DNA of 64,000 nt from Cellulomonas marina (GCF_900111925.1 NZ_FOKA01000006.1:1-64000); one strand, 5' to 3'; positions 17,400 to 27,171 are shown, counted from the first letter of the stretch. Made by a program: numbers and translations. Notes: a model not told the origin generated them from the letters alone.

Positions 17400-18464
17400 T
17401 CACTGCCCGTCGCCGGTCCTCTGTCCAGGAACGACCGGCGGCGGGCTCACGGAACCCCGCTCGACGAGGGGGCACGGCATCCGCAGGACGCCGTCGGCCT
17501 CGTCGGGGGGTGGTCGGACCCCGAGGAGGACCTCGGTGGCCCACCGGCCCATCGCGTGGTGCGGCAGCGCGACGGTGGTGAGCGGCGGGTCGAGCTCGGG
17601 GGCGATGAGGACCAGGTCGTCGTAGCCGACGACGGACAGATCCTGCGGGATGCGCAGGCCGTGCCGGCGGGCCGCGGTGTACGCGCCGTGGGCGACCTGG
17701 TCGTTGTAGCAGAACACCGCGGTCGGACGGTCGGCCGGCGGCAGGGCCAGCAGGGTCTCCGTCGCCGCGGCGGCGTCGGCCGCCGCCGTCGTGGCCGAGC
17801 GGACGTGCCATCGCGGGTCCGGTGCGACGCCGGCCTCGGCGAGGACCTCCCGGTAGCCCTGCTCGCGCAGGACGGAGGCCACGGGCCTCGGGTCCTCGTC
17901 GATGTCGACGAGCCCGATGCGCCGGTGCCCCGCGGCGACCAGGTGCGCGATCGCCGCGCGGGCGCCGCCGAGGTCGTCCGGGACGACGGCCGGCCGGGCG
18001 TCGTCGCCCACGGGGTAGCAGTCGAGGAAGACGGTGCCGGGGGGCAGGTCCGCCGGCGGGTCGACCGGCCGGTGCCACATCGAGGCGTAGATCATGCCGT
18101 CGACCTGCTGGGCGAGCAGGGCGCGCACGGCGTCCTCCTCGACCTCGCGCACGCCCCCGGTGCCGACGAGGAACAGCAGCCGGCCGTGCTCGCGGGCCAC
18201 GTCCTGCGCCGCCTCCACCATGCCGACGGCGAACGGGGTGGTCGCGATGCGGTCCGAGAGCAGGCCGATGGTGTGGGTGCGGCGGGTGCGCAGCCCCCGG
18301 GCCAGGACGTTGGGCTCGTAGCCCATCTCCCGCGCCAGGTCGCGGATGCGGGTCCGGGTGGTCTCCGGGAACCGGGCCGCGTTCCGGTCGTTGAGGACGA
18401 GGGACACCGTGGTCACCGAGACGCCGGCCGCACGGGCCACGTCGGCGATCCTCACGCGCGTCAC
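17400..18464 (-). CDS. LacI-family transcriptional regulator
   Basis: A 354-residue repressor: HTH IADVARAAGVSVTTVSLVLN at the N-terminus, hinge NVLARGLRTRRTHTIGLL, then a periplasmic-binding-protein-like sensor domain with the FCYNDQVAHGAY and LSVVGYDDL blocks. Start GTG 18464 is preceded by AGAGGAG at good spacing; the frame is open farther upstream but without family sequence. It is divergent from nothing and sits 84 nt upstream of the binding-protein gene on the same strand, so it probably controls that operon and itself through the operator just upstream. Confidence 0.92.
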   Translation of the reverse strand: MTRVRIADVARAAGVSVTTVSLVLNDRNAARFPETTRTRIRDLAREMGYEPNVLARGLRTRRTHTIGLLSDRIATTPFAVGMVEAAQDVAREHGRLLFLVGTGGVREVEEDAVRALLAQQVDGMIYASMWHRPVDPPADLPPGTVFLDCYPVGDDARPAVVPDDLGGARAAIAHLVAAGHRRIGLVDIDEDPRPVASVLREQGYREVLAEAGVAPDPRWHVRSATTAAADAAAATETLLALPPADRPTAVFCYNDQVAHGAYTAARRHGLRIPQDLSVVGYDDLVLIAPELDPPLTTVALPHHAMGRWATEVLLGVRPPPDEADGVLRMPCPLVERGSVSPPPVVPGQRTGDGQ

Positions 18465-18481
18465 GAGCTCTCCTCTGAGCA

Positions 18482-18497
18482 GGTAAACCGATTGACC
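18482..18497. promoter_or_regulatory. Candidate LacI-type operator
   Basis: GGTAAACCGATTGACC is an imperfect palindrome centred on CG (6 of 8 pairs), the shape of GalR/LacI-family sites. It lies 18 nt upstream of the lacI-type start, a position fit for autorepression and, by read-through, control of the sugar operon. Confidence 0.55.
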
Positions 18498-18634
18498 AGC
18501 ACCCCGAGGATGGCCGGGTGCCCGGTGCGCTGTCAACCACCGATGCACGATCGTGACCGGTGTCCGCGCCCGGTCGTGCCCGGGTGCGCCCGTTCAGGTG
18601 GCGCGGCAGGGCTCCTGACCTGCGAGGTGGCCGG

Positions 18635-21600
18635 TCAGGGCAGGGTGGCCAGGGCCTTGCGGATACGGGTGGTCGAGACGGGCACCGGGACGCCGAGCGT
18701 CTGGGCGAAGAGGCTCACCCGCAGCTCCTCGAGCTGCCAGCGCACGGCCTCGAGTGCGGCGTCGCGCGCCACGTCGGGCGGGGCGGCCGCGGCCCGGGTC
18801 ACGGCCGCGCGGTAGGCCTCCGTCACGTCGCGGACCTGCCACGCGAGGTCGGCGTCGCGCTGGGGGCTGTCCGCGGCCTTCTCCAGCCGCAGCCGCGCCG
18901 CGCGCAGGTACCGGGTGAGCTGCGGCAGCCGGTCGGCCCCGGTCTCGACGACGAAGCCCGGGTGGACCAGCGCCGCCGCCTGCTCGCGGACGTCCTGCAC
19001 CGTCGCCAGGAGCGCGAGGCTCGTCGTCCCGCGGACGGCTGCCTCCAGCTCGCGCCACGCGGTCAGCACGGCGACGAGGTGCCCGACCAGGCCGTGCACG
19101 GCGTCCTCGAGCCCCGCGCGCACGGCCGCGCGCACGGCGGCGTAGTCCTCCGCGGTGCGGACGCGCTCGGCGGGCACGGACCCGGGGGCGGCGGCGCCGG
19201 CCGCGGGTGCGAGGTGGCGCGCCACCAGCGCGTCGATCGCCGCGAGCTGCACGTCCGCGACGAGCGCGTCGGTGCTGGGGTACGGCGAGGCGGCCAGGGC
19301 CAACGCCTGCGTGCCGGTCCAGCGCGAGGTGACCCGGCCGGACGGCAGACCGACGTCGGCCAGCAGCAGGCGACGCAGCCCGCGCCGGGAGGCCGTCGGG
19401 CGGGCGGCTGCGTCGGCGAGCGTCCGCACGGCCGCCGTCGCGCCGGCGCCCGTGCCCTCCTCGACCAGGGAGGGGTACGCCCGGACGGGGACGCCTCCGA
19501 CGGTCGTCTCCACCACGTCGGGCAGGGTGCCGCCGGGCAGGTCCGGCCACGTGGTGAGCCCGCTGCGCTCCAGGGGCGGGCTCGGTGGGGCGGCCGGCGC
19601 CGCCCCGGGACCGGGTCGCGGCGCCGGCGACCCGTCGCGGCGGCCGCCGCGCCCCCGGGCGCGCACCTCCCCGTCCGCGCGGGGACCGGCGCCCGGCCCC
19701 GCCGGCCCGCCGCCCGCCGCTGCCTGCGCCTCGGCCATCGCGGCCTGCACCGCCGTGCGCACCGCCGAGGAGACGGCGTCCTGCGCCCGGCCCGCCAGCC
19801 GGCGCTGCAGCACGAGGAGGTCCTTGCCCTCGTCGAGCACACCGCCGCGGTCCCCGACGACGCGGAACGTCATGCGCAGGTGCGCGGGGAGCCGGTCCTC
19901 GTCGACGTCCGCCGGGTCGACGTCCACGCCGCGGACCGCGCGCACGGCCTGGGCGAACGCCTCCCGGAACGACGGCGCCGCGTCGCCGGCGCGCACGGTG
20001 GCCTCCCACGACGCCAGGTGCTCGTGCATCCACGCGTCGACGAGCCGCGCGACGTCCGGCGCCGGCACGAGCTGCACGCGCACGGGCTTCGGCAGGGCGC
20101 GGATGGTCGCGGTGACGAGGTCGGCGCGCAGCCCGGGCACCATCCAGTCGAAGCCCTCCGGCCGCAGCCGGGCCAGCGTCACGAGCGGCACGTGCACGGT
20201 GACGCCGTCCGCCTCGGTGCCGGGCTCGAACTGGTACGTCAGCGGCAGGCTGAGGTCGCCCTGCGGCCAGCGGGACGGGAACGCGCGCTCGTCGACGCCG
20301 TGCCCCTCGCCGACGAGCAGCTCGCGCGTGAAGGTCAGGAGGTCGGGGTCGGCGCGCCGCGCGCCCTTCCACCACCGGTCGAAGTGCGCGGCCGACACCA
20401 CGTCGTCCGGCACGCGCTCGTCGTAGAAGTCGAACAGCACGTCGTCGTCGACGACGAGGTCGCGGCGGCGGGCGCGTGCCTCGAGCTGCTCGGCCTCGGC
20501 CAGCAGGCGCCGGTTCTCGTGGAAGAAGCGGTGCGGCGTCGTCCACTCGCCCTGCACGAGCGCGTGGCGCAGGAACAGCTCCCGCGCGTGGCCGGGGTCG
20601 ACCTTCGAGTACAGGACCCGGCGGTCGGCGACGATCGGGACGCCGTAGAGCAGCACCTTCTCCGTCACCATGGCCGCGCCCTGGCGGGTCGACCACGCCG
20701 GCTCGGAGTACGTGCGCCGGACGAGGTGGGCCGCCAGCTCCTCGGCCCACTCGGGCTGGATGCGCGCGGCGTCCCGCGCCCACAGCCGCGACGTCTCGAC
20801 GAGCTCGGCCGCCATGACCCACGCCGGGGGGCGCCGGGCCAGGCCGGAGCCCGGGAAGATCGCGAACCGCGCGCCGCGAGCACCGATGTACTCGTTGCGG
20901 GCCCGGCGGTCGGGGCGGGCACCGCGGGCGGCGTCGCGACCCCGGTCGCCGCGGCCCTTCGTCGTGGCCTGGACCTCCGTGGCCTCCTGCATGCCGATCT
21001 GCGACAGCAGCCCGGACAGCACGGCCTGGTGGATGCGGTCCCCGTCCCAGCCCCAGCGCGTCCGGTCGGCCTCGAGGGCCTCGGCGTCCGCGGGGGCGTC
21101 AGCGGGTGGCGCCTCGGTGCGGAGCGCGTCGGCGGCACCGGTCCCCGACGGCGTGTCTCCGGCGACACGCCGGTCACCCGGACCGCGCTCCGCACCGTTC
21201 CGCCGACCGGCCGCGTCGCCCGGCGCGTCGACGACGCCGCGGTCGGTGGGGCGGGGGGCGCCCTTCGCGTCGATGCCGAGGGGGGCCGTGAGGTCGCGCA
21301 GCTGCGTGACGACGTCCTGCCACTCGCGCAGCCGCAGGTAGTTGAGGTGCTCGGCGCGCACCTGGCGCCGGAACGCCGACCCGGACAGCGCTCGGCGCTG
21401 CTCGCGCAGCCACGTCCACAGGTTGAGGTACGTCAGCAGGTCCGACGAGGGGTCGGCGAAGCGGCGGTGCAGCGCGTCGGCCTGCTCGCGCTGGTCGGCC
21501 GGGCGCTCGCGGGGGTCCTGGATGGACAGCGCCGCGGCGATGACCGCCACCTCGCGGGCGACCCCGCGCCGCCCCGCCTCGACGATCATCCGCGCGAGCC

Positions 21601-23434
21601 GCGGGTCGATCGGCAGCTGCGCCAGCGCCTGCCCCGTCGACGTGAGCCGCAGCCGGCCGTCCTCCGCCGCCAGCGCCCCCAGCTCGGTGAGCAGCGCGAC
21701 CCCGTCCCGCACCGACCGCACGTCCGGCGGGTCGACGAACGGGAAGTCGACGACCTCGTCGGGCGAGGCGACGACGCCCACCGCGATCATCTGCAGGACC
21801 ACCGACGCCAGGGACGTGCGCAGGATCTCCGGCTCGGTGAACTCCGGCCGCGAGAGGTAGTCCTCCTCCGAGTAGAGGCGGATGGCGACGCCGGGGGAGA
21901 GGCGGCCCGAGCGCCCCGAGCGCTGGTTCGCGGACGCGCGCGAGATCGGCTCGATCGGCAGGCGCTGCACCTTCGTCGCCTTGGAGTAGCGCGAGATGCG
22001 GGCGGTGCCGGGGTCGACGACGGACGTGATGCCGGGGACGGTGAGGGACGTCTCGGCGACGTTCGTCGCCAGGACGACCCGGCGGGCGGTGTGCGCCTCG
22101 AAGACGCGGTGCTGCTCCGCCGCCGACAGCCGCGAGTACAGCGGCAGCAGCTCCACCGGCCGCGGGTGCCGCGGGTCGGTGACGCGCGTCCCGAGCGCCG
22201 TGCGCAGGGCGTCCTCGGCGTCGCGGATCTCCCGCTCCCCGGACAGGAAGACCAGCACGTCGCCGGGGGAGTCGACGAGCAGCTCCTCGACCGCCTCGAC
22301 GATGCCCGTGACGAGGTCCTTGTCGGCGCCGCGGGCCGCGGCCGCCGCGCCCGAGGCCCGGCCCGTGCGGGCGCTGCCGCCGCGCGCGGCCCGTGCGGCC
22401 GTCGCGGGGGCGCGGTCGTCCTCGTCGACGAACAGCTCGTCGTCCTCGTCCTCGACGCCGGTGCGGTCCGGCGACAGCGGCCGGTAGCGCACCTCGACGG
22501 GGTAGGTGCGGCCCGTGACCTCGACGACGGGGGCGGGCAGGACGTCGGGGTGCTCCGGGTCGACGCGCGCGCGCTCGGCCTCCGTCAGGCCGGCGAGGCC
22601 CGTCGCCGGGTCCACCGGCGTGCCGAAGTGCCGGGCGAACCGCGCCGAGTCGATCGTCGCCGAGGTGATGATCAGCTTGAGGTCCGGGCGGCGCGGCAGC
22701 AGGCGCGTGAGGTACCCGAGGATGAAGTCGATGTTGAGCGACCGCTCGTGCGCCTCGTCGACGATGAGCGTGTCGTACTGGCGCAGCATCGGGTCGCGCT
22801 GGATCTGCGCGAGCAGGATGCCGTCGGTCATGACCTTGACGAGCGTGTCCTCGCTCGACTCGTCGGTGAAGCGCACCTGGTAGCCGACGACGCCGCCGAT
22901 GCGGCCGCCCAGCTCCTCCGCGATGCGCTCGGCGACGGACCGCGCGGCGATGCGGCGGGGCTGGGTGTGGCCGATCTGGCCGGCGCGCCCGCGGCCCAGC
23001 TCGAGGGCGATCTTGGGCAGCTGCGTCGTCTTGCCGGACCCGGTCTCGCCCGCGACGACGACGACCTGGTGGTCGCGGATCGCCGCGGCGATCTCCTCCC
23101 GGCGCGCGCTGACCGGCAGGTCCTCCGGGAAGGCGATCGTGCCGAGGTCGACGGCGGCGCGGTGCTCGGCCGCGCGGGCGCGGCGGGCCTCGGCGCGGGC
23201 GTCGTCCTCGGGGCGACGGCCCCGGGGCTGCTGCGGCCCGGCGGCCCGGCCGCGGACGTCGCCGCGTGCGTCCGACCGGGCGACGTCGCGAGGCCGCCGG
23301 CCTCGTCGTCGGCCCTGCCCCTCGCTTCGGCCCCCGCTGCGGCCCTCGCTGCGGCCCGGACCGCCGCCCGACCCCGGGCGCGACGGCTCGCCGCCCGCGG
23401 GGGGCGGTGGGTCGACCGGGACGGACGCGCTCAC
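18635..23434 (-). CDS. hrpA: ATP-dependent RNA helicase, DEAH type
   Basis: A DEAH/RHA-family helicase of 1599 residues, longer than the 1300 of E. coli HrpA. Walker A GETGSGKTTQLP is at about 129-140, motif II is VDEAHERSLN, motif III SATID, and the late motifs include ATNVAETSLTVPGI and QRSGRSGR. HA2/OB regions and the long HrpA-specific C-terminal domain follow. The first about 90 residues are Gly/Arg/Ser-rich with RSEG repeats, and further charged low-complexity inserts occur near 350 and 800. I start it at GTG 23434, since the frame farther upstream crosses the divergent cyclase gene. E. coli HrpA rescues stalled ribosomes; a matching role is inference. Confidence 0.94.
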   Translation of the reverse strand: MSASVPVDPPPPAGGEPSRPGSGGGPGRSEGRSGGRSEGQGRRRGRRPRDVARSDARGDVRGRAAGPQQPRGRRPEDDARAEARRARAAEHRAAVDLGTIAFPEDLPVSARREEIAAAIRDHQVVVVAGETGSGKTTQLPKIALELGRGRAGQIGHTQPRRIAARSVAERIAEELGGRIGGVVGYQVRFTDESSEDTLVKVMTDGILLAQIQRDPMLRQYDTLIVDEAHERSLNIDFILGYLTRLLPRRPDLKLIITSATIDSARFARHFGTPVDPATGLAGLTEAERARVDPEHPDVLPAPVVEVTGRTYPVEVRYRPLSPDRTGVEDEDDELFVDEDDRAPATAARAARGGSARTGRASGAAAAARGADKDLVTGIVEAVEELLVDSPGDVLVFLSGEREIRDAEDALRTALGTRVTDPRHPRPVELLPLYSRLSAAEQHRVFEAHTARRVVLATNVAETSLTVPGITSVVDPGTARISRYSKATKVQRLPIEPISRASANQRSGRSGRLSPGVAIRLYSEEDYLSRPEFTEPEILRTSLASVVLQMIAVGVVASPDEVVDFPFVDPPDVRSVRDGVALLTELGALAAEDGRLRLTSTGQALAQLPIDPRLARMIVEAGRRGVAREVAVIAAALSIQDPRERPADQREQADALHRRFADPSSDLLTYLNLWTWLREQRRALSGSAFRRQVRAEHLNYLRLREWQDVVTQLRDLTAPLGIDAKGAPRPTDRGVVDAPGDAAGRRNGAERGPGDRRVAGDTPSGTGAADALRTEAPPADAPADAEALEADRTRWGWDGDRIHQAVLSGLLSQIGMQEATEVQATTKGRGDRGRDAARGARPDRRARNEYIGARGARFAIFPGSGLARRPPAWVMAAELVETSRLWARDAARIQPEWAEELAAHLVRRTYSEPAWSTRQGAAMVTEKVLLYGVPIVADRRVLYSKVDPGHARELFLRHALVQGEWTTPHRFFHENRRLLAEAEQLEARARRRDLVVDDDVLFDFYDERVPDDVVSAAHFDRWWKGARRADPDLLTFTRELLVGEGHGVDERAFPSRWPQGDLSLPLTYQFEPGTEADGVTVHVPLVTLARLRPEGFDWMVPGLRADLVTATIRALPKPVRVQLVPAPDVARLVDAWMHEHLASWEATVRAGDAAPSFREAFAQAVRAVRGVDVDPADVDEDRLPAHLRMTFRVVGDRGGVLDEGKDLLVLQRRLAGRAQDAVSSAVRTAVQAAMAEAQAAAGGGPAGPGAGPRADGEVRARGRGGRRDGSPAPRPGPGAAPAAPPSPPLERSGLTTWPDLPGGTLPDVVETTVGGVPVRAYPSLVEEGTGAGATAAVRTLADAAARPTASRRGLRRLLLADVGLPSGRVTSRWTGTQALALAASPYPSTDALVADVQLAAIDALVARHLAPAAGAAAPGSVPAERVRTAEDYAAVRAAVRAGLEDAVHGLVGHLVAVLTAWRELEAAVRGTTSLALLATVQDVREQAAALVHPGFVVETGADRLPQLTRYLRAARLRLEKAADSPQRDADLAWQVRDVTEAYRAAVTRAAAAPPDVARDAALEAVRWQLEELRVSLFAQTLGVPVPVSTTRIRKALATLP

Positions 23435-23608
23435 GACGTCCCATCCTCGCAGCCGTGACGACCCCTGCCCGACGAGGGACCTGGCCGCAGGGGCGTTGCG
23501 CCGCCCGGGTGACCGTGCCCGCGGCGTGTCCTCACCCCTCCGCACCCGCCCGATGGACAGGACGAGGGCCGCGACCGGCCCCTCGCGGACGACGGATCGG
23601 GGTGACCG

Positions 23609-25663
23609 GTGGGCGGCAGGACGAGCAGGTGGTCCCCGGTGGCGACGAGCATCGCGCCCAGCCTCGCCTTCGCCCTGCTGTTCGCCGCCGCGTCCGTCGT
23701 CACCCGGCTGAGTGCCGGCACCTCGCCGGTCGGGCTCGTCCACCCGGCGGCCGGTGTCGCGGCGGTGTGGTTCGTCGTGCAGGGGCTCCGGCCACGGCCC
23801 ACCCGCGTGGTGGTGCTCGACCACGCCCTCCTCGTCGGCATCGCCACGACCGTGGGTCTCCTGGACGGCGTCCCGACGGTCACCGCGGTCGGTCTCGCGC
23901 TGGCCGGTGTCGTCCGCGTCCACGTCTTCGTCCGGCTCCTGCGCCGCTGGGCACCGGACCTGACGGGTCCCGACGGCGGCTGGGAGCTGCACCGGCCCGG
24001 GCAGATCGTCCCGGTGCTCGCGGCCGCGGTCGTCGCGTCGCTCGCAGGGTCGACCGTGTCGTGGCCCGCCGTCGCGCTGGGACCGGGCGCGCCGTGGCCC
24101 GACACCGTCCTGCTGCTCGTGACGCGCAGCGCGGCGGGCATCGTCGTCGTCTCGCTGGTCGCGCTGCGGGTGCCGCAGATGGCGCGCGACTGGCGGGCAC
24201 GGGCGCTCGAGCGCCGTGCACCGGGCCGTGCACCCGGACGTGCACCCGGACGTGCACCCGGACGTGCACCCGGACGTGCACCCGGACGGGTGCCGGCCGC
24301 CCGCCGGTGGGCCGCGGCCGAGCTCGCGCTCGCGCTGGTGGTCTCGGCCGCCCTGTGCACGGTCGCCTTCGGGCTGCTGCGGCTGCCGCTGGCGTTCACG
24401 GTGCTGGCGGTCACCGCGTGGGTCGCGGTGCGGTTCCGGACGTCCGTGGCCGTCCTGCACGACGCGGCCGTCGGTGCCGTGGTGCTCGTCGCGACCGTGC
24501 GCGGCGCCGGTACGTTCTCCCTGGTGACGAACCACGTGGAGCAGGCGCTCGTCGCGCAGCTGTTCGTCGTGCTCCTGCACGTGCTCGGCCTGGCGCTGGC
24601 CACGGGGCGCGACGAGCGGACCGCGCTCGCGGACCGGCTGCGCGGCGCGGTCGCCGAGGCGGAGCGGACCACCGACCGGGTGCGCGACCTCGCGGCGGCC
24701 GTCGCAGCCGTGACGCAGGCCGCCGACCCCCGCGCGGAGGTCTGCGCCGCCGCGTGCCGGCTGACGGGCGCCGACTCGGCGTTCCTCGTCGAGCCCGACG
24801 GGTCCGGGGACCTCGTGTCGACCGGGGAGTCGGGGTGGGACGTGCCCATCCGGCTGTCCATGACCGACGAGAGCCTGAGCCTGCGCGTGTACCTGTCCGG
24901 CGAGGGGGCGTTCGCCCCGGACGTCACGCGGCACCCGCGGGTCGCGCCCGTGATGAGCGAGGCGCTCGGCCCCGCGTCCGCGCTCTGGGAGCCGGTGCAG
25001 GCGCGCGCCGGCGTCACCGTGGCGGTGCTCGTCGTCATCTGGCGGACGCCGCGTGCGGAGCTGCCGCCCGAGGACGTCGCCACGTTGCGGGCGCTGGGCG
25101 CGGGTGCGTCCCACGCCGTGGAGCGGGCGGACCTGCTGGCGCAGCTCGAGGTCGCCGCCGAGCGCGACGTGCTCACCGGCCTGGCCAACCGCCGACGCTG
25201 GGACCACCTCGCCGCGACGGAGGTCGCGCGGGCGCACCGGGCCGGCACCCCCCTGAGCTTCGCGCTCGTCGACCTCGACCACTTCAAGGCGTTCAACGAC
25301 ACCCGCGGGCACCTGGCCGGCGATGCGCTGCTCGTCGACTTCGGCCGGCTGCTGGGTCGGTGCCTGCGGGAGACGGACGTCGTCGCGCGGTGGGGCGGCG
25401 AGGAGTTCGCGCTCGCGCTGCCGGGCTGCACCGCGACGGACGCGGCGCAGCTCGCCCGGCGGGTCCAGGCCGTGGTCCCGCAGGGGCAGACGTGCACGAT
25501 CGGCATCGCCGAGTGGCGGCCGGGGCTGTCGGTGGCGGACGCCCTGGCCCGCGCCGACGAGGCGCTCTACCGCGGGAAGAAGGGCGGCCGCGACCTCATC
25601 GCGGTGCACGGCCGCGCGCTGCCGGGCGTCATCCCGAGCCCGCCGCCCGGCAGGGGGGCCTGA
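23609..25663 (+). CDS. Membrane diguanylate cyclase (MASE1-like, GAF, GGDEF)
   Basis: Makes cyclic di-GMP from two GTP. The first about 330 residues form 8-10 membrane segments of MASE1 type (ALLFAAASVVTRLSAGTSPVG, then LVHPAAGVAAVW). A GAF-like region (about 360-500) links to the GGDEF domain (about 510-680), whose active site is GGEEF near residue 596 in ARWGGEEFALALPG. The I-site RETD sits five residues before GGEEF, so product inhibition is expected. A cytoplasmic loop carries a 12-bp tandem repeat coding (RAPG)n. GTG 23609 is the likely start; hrpA is transcribed divergently 175 bp away. Confidence 0.92.
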   Translation: MGGRTSRWSPVATSIAPSLAFALLFAAASVVTRLSAGTSPVGLVHPAAGVAAVWFVVQGLRPRPTRVVVLDHALLVGIATTVGLLDGVPTVTAVGLALAGVVRVHVFVRLLRRWAPDLTGPDGGWELHRPGQIVPVLAAAVVASLAGSTVSWPAVALGPGAPWPDTVLLLVTRSAAGIVVVSLVALRVPQMARDWRARALERRAPGRAPGRAPGRAPGRAPGRAPGRVPAARRWAAAELALALVVSAALCTVAFGLLRLPLAFTVLAVTAWVAVRFRTSVAVLHDAAVGAVVLVATVRGAGTFSLVTNHVEQALVAQLFVVLLHVLGLALATGRDERTALADRLRGAVAEAERTTDRVRDLAAAVAAVTQAADPRAEVCAAACRLTGADSAFLVEPDGSGDLVSTGESGWDVPIRLSMTDESLSLRVYLSGEGAFAPDVTRHPRVAPVMSEALGPASALWEPVQARAGVTVAVLVVIWRTPRAELPPEDVATLRALGAGASHAVERADLLAQLEVAAERDVLTGLANRRRWDHLAATEVARAHRAGTPLSFALVDLDHFKAFNDTRGHLAGDALLVDFGRLLGRCLRETDVVARWGGEEFALALPGCTATDAAQLARRVQAVVPQGQTCTIGIAEWRPGLSVADALARADEALYRGKKGGRDLIAVHGRALPGVIPSPPPGRGA
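24215..24286. repeat. 12-bp tandem repeat in the cyclase gene (6 copies)
   Basis: Six contiguous units CGTGCACCCGGA (the first copy diverged) encode RAPG repeats in a basic loop between predicted membrane helices. Copies 2-6 are identical, which suggests recent slippage or strong homogenisation. Confidence 0.92.
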
Positions 25664-25734
25664 CGCCCGACGCCGGAGCCGGTGACGGAGACCACCGCTC
25701 CCGCCCGCCCCGACGGAGGGCGCCGCGCGTCGGC

Positions 25735-25822
25735 GGCGGGCATGATGAGGGTCAGGTGCGCCGGGAAGTCTGGTCGGCAGTCCCGTCGGCGTCCCCGCCG
25801 GCAAGCCGCCGCCCCTCCGGAG
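25735..25822 (+). promoter_or_regulatory. Candidate structured RNA leader of nhaA
   Basis: Upstream of nhaA lies GGCGGCGGGCATGATGAGGG, then TCAGGTGCGCCGGGAAGTCT, GGTCGGCAGTCCC and finally CCCGCCGGCAAGCCGCCGCCC. Local pairings visible are GCCG with CGGC around GGAAGTCTGGT, GGGA with TCCC, and an outer GGCGGC with GCCGCC that closes the element just before the Shine-Dalgarno CCGGAGGA. This compact, unusually ordered layout in front of a cation/proton antiporter recalls the nhaA-I (Li+) riboswitch class, but I cannot confirm the consensus from memory. Covariance search needed. Confidence 0.5.
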
Positions 25823-25827
25823 GAACC

Positions 25828-27171
25828 GTGTCGTCCTCGTCGCCCACCCCGCCCGGCTCCGCCGCCCCCGGCCCGACCGCCGCACCGGTGGCGCCGCGGT
25901 CCCTCGTCGTCCGCTTCGGCCGCTGGGCCGCGCAGGAGACGACGGGCGGGCTGCTGCTCCTCGGCGCCGCGCTGCTCGCGCTGCTCTGGGCCAACTCCCC
26001 GTGGCGCGGCGTGTACGAGACGGTGTCGAGCACGGTCGTCGGGCCCGCCGCCCTGCACCTCGACCTCAGCATCGCGACGTGGGCGGCCGACGGGCTGCTG
26101 GCGATCTTCTTCCTCGTCGTCGGCATCGAGCTCAAGCACGAGCTCGTCGCCGGCAGCCTGCGCAACCCGCGGCAGGCCGGGGTGCCGATGATCGCCGCGG
26201 TGGGCGGCATGGCCGTGCCGGCGCTGGTCTACCTGGGCGTCGTGCACGGGCTCGGGGAGCCGACCGCGTCGCACGGGTGGGCCATCCCCAGCGCCACCGA
26301 CATCGCCTTCGCGCTGGCGGTGCTGGCGATCTTCGGCCGCGGGCTGCCCGTAGCGCTGCGGACGTTCCTGCTCACTCTGGCGGTCGTCGACGACCTGCTG
26401 GCCATCGTCGTCATCGCCGCGTTCTACACGAGCGAGCTCGCGGTGCCGGCGCTGCTGGGCGCGCTCGCGCTCGTCGCCGTCTTCGGGGTGCTCGTGCGGC
26501 TGCGCCGGCCGCCGGTGTGGCTGCTGGTGCCCATCGGCGTGGCGGCCTGGGTGCTCATGCACTCCTCGGGGGTGCACGCGACGATCGCGGGCGTCCTCCT
26601 GGGCCTGACCGTGCCCGCGAAGGCCCTGCACGGCGAGCACCACTCCCGCACGCACAGCTGGGAGGGCGTGTGGCGGCCGGTGTCGGCCGGCTTCGCGCTG
26701 CCCGTCTTCGCGTTCTTCGCCGCCGGCGTCAGCCTGCTCGACGAGGAGGGCAGCCCGGTGGTGGGCGAGGTGCTCGGCCAGCCGGTGGTCGCCGCGGTGG
26801 TCCTCGGCCTGGTGGTCGGCAAGGTCGTGGGGGTGCTCGGCACGACGGCCCTCGTCGTGCGCCTGACGCCGCTGCGCCTGGCGGACGGGATCGGCCTGCG
26901 CGACCTGCTGCCCGTCGGGCTGCTGGCCGGGATCGGGTTCACGGTGTCGCTGCTCATCGCGGAGCTGTCCTTCGCGGACGGCGAGCACACGGACGGGGCG
27001 AAGGTCGCGGTGCTGCTGGGCTCGGTCCTGGCGGCCGTGCTCGGGTCGGTGATGCTGCGCTGGGACGCGCGGCACGACCGGACCCGGGACATGAACGAGG
27101 ACGGCATCGACGACGGGGACCTGGTGCGCATCGGGGACGAGGCACCGGCGCCCGCCGCCGATCGCCCGTAG
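25828..27171 (+). CDS. nhaA: Na+/H+ antiporter NhaA
   Basis: Exchanges Na+ or Li+ for protons across the membrane. The 447-residue protein starts at GTG 25828 behind CCGGAGGAACC; the first about 30 residues are Ser/Pro-rich. NhaA blocks are all present: GGLLLLGAALLALLWANSPW, FFLVVGIELKHELVAG, AIPSATDIAFALAVL, the ion-binding aspartate pair in LTLAVVDDLLAIVVIAAFY, and GIGFTVSLLIAELSF. About 12 membrane helices. A structured leader precedes it and no nhaR is nearby, so RNA-level control is plausible. Confidence 0.96.
   Translation: MSSSSPTPPGSAAPGPTAAPVAPRSLVVRFGRWAAQETTGGLLLLGAALLALLWANSPWRGVYETVSSTVVGPAALHLDLSIATWAADGLLAIFFLVVGIELKHELVAGSLRNPRQAGVPMIAAVGGMAVPALVYLGVVHGLGEPTASHGWAIPSATDIAFALAVLAIFGRGLPVALRTFLLTLAVVDDLLAIVVIAAFYTSELAVPALLGALALVAVFGVLVRLRRPPVWLLVPIGVAAWVLMHSSGVHATIAGVLLGLTVPAKALHGEHHSRTHSWEGVWRPVSAGFALPVFAFFAAGVSLLDEEGSPVVGEVLGQPVVAAVVLGLVVGKVVGVLGTTALVVRLTPLRLADGIGLRDLLPVGLLAGIGFTVSLLIAELSFADGEHTDGAKVAVLLGSVLAAVLGSVMLRWDARHDRTRDMNEDGIDDGDLVRIGDEAPAPAADRP

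Noticed and set aside
18560-23458. A 1632-residue plus-strand open frame across hrpA
   Set aside because: Antisense to all HrpA motifs; sequence composition is that of a shadow frame.
23435-25885. Upstream extension of hrpA to 25885
   Set aside because: The extension would run antisense through the cyclase; HrpA sequence begins only after GTG 23434.
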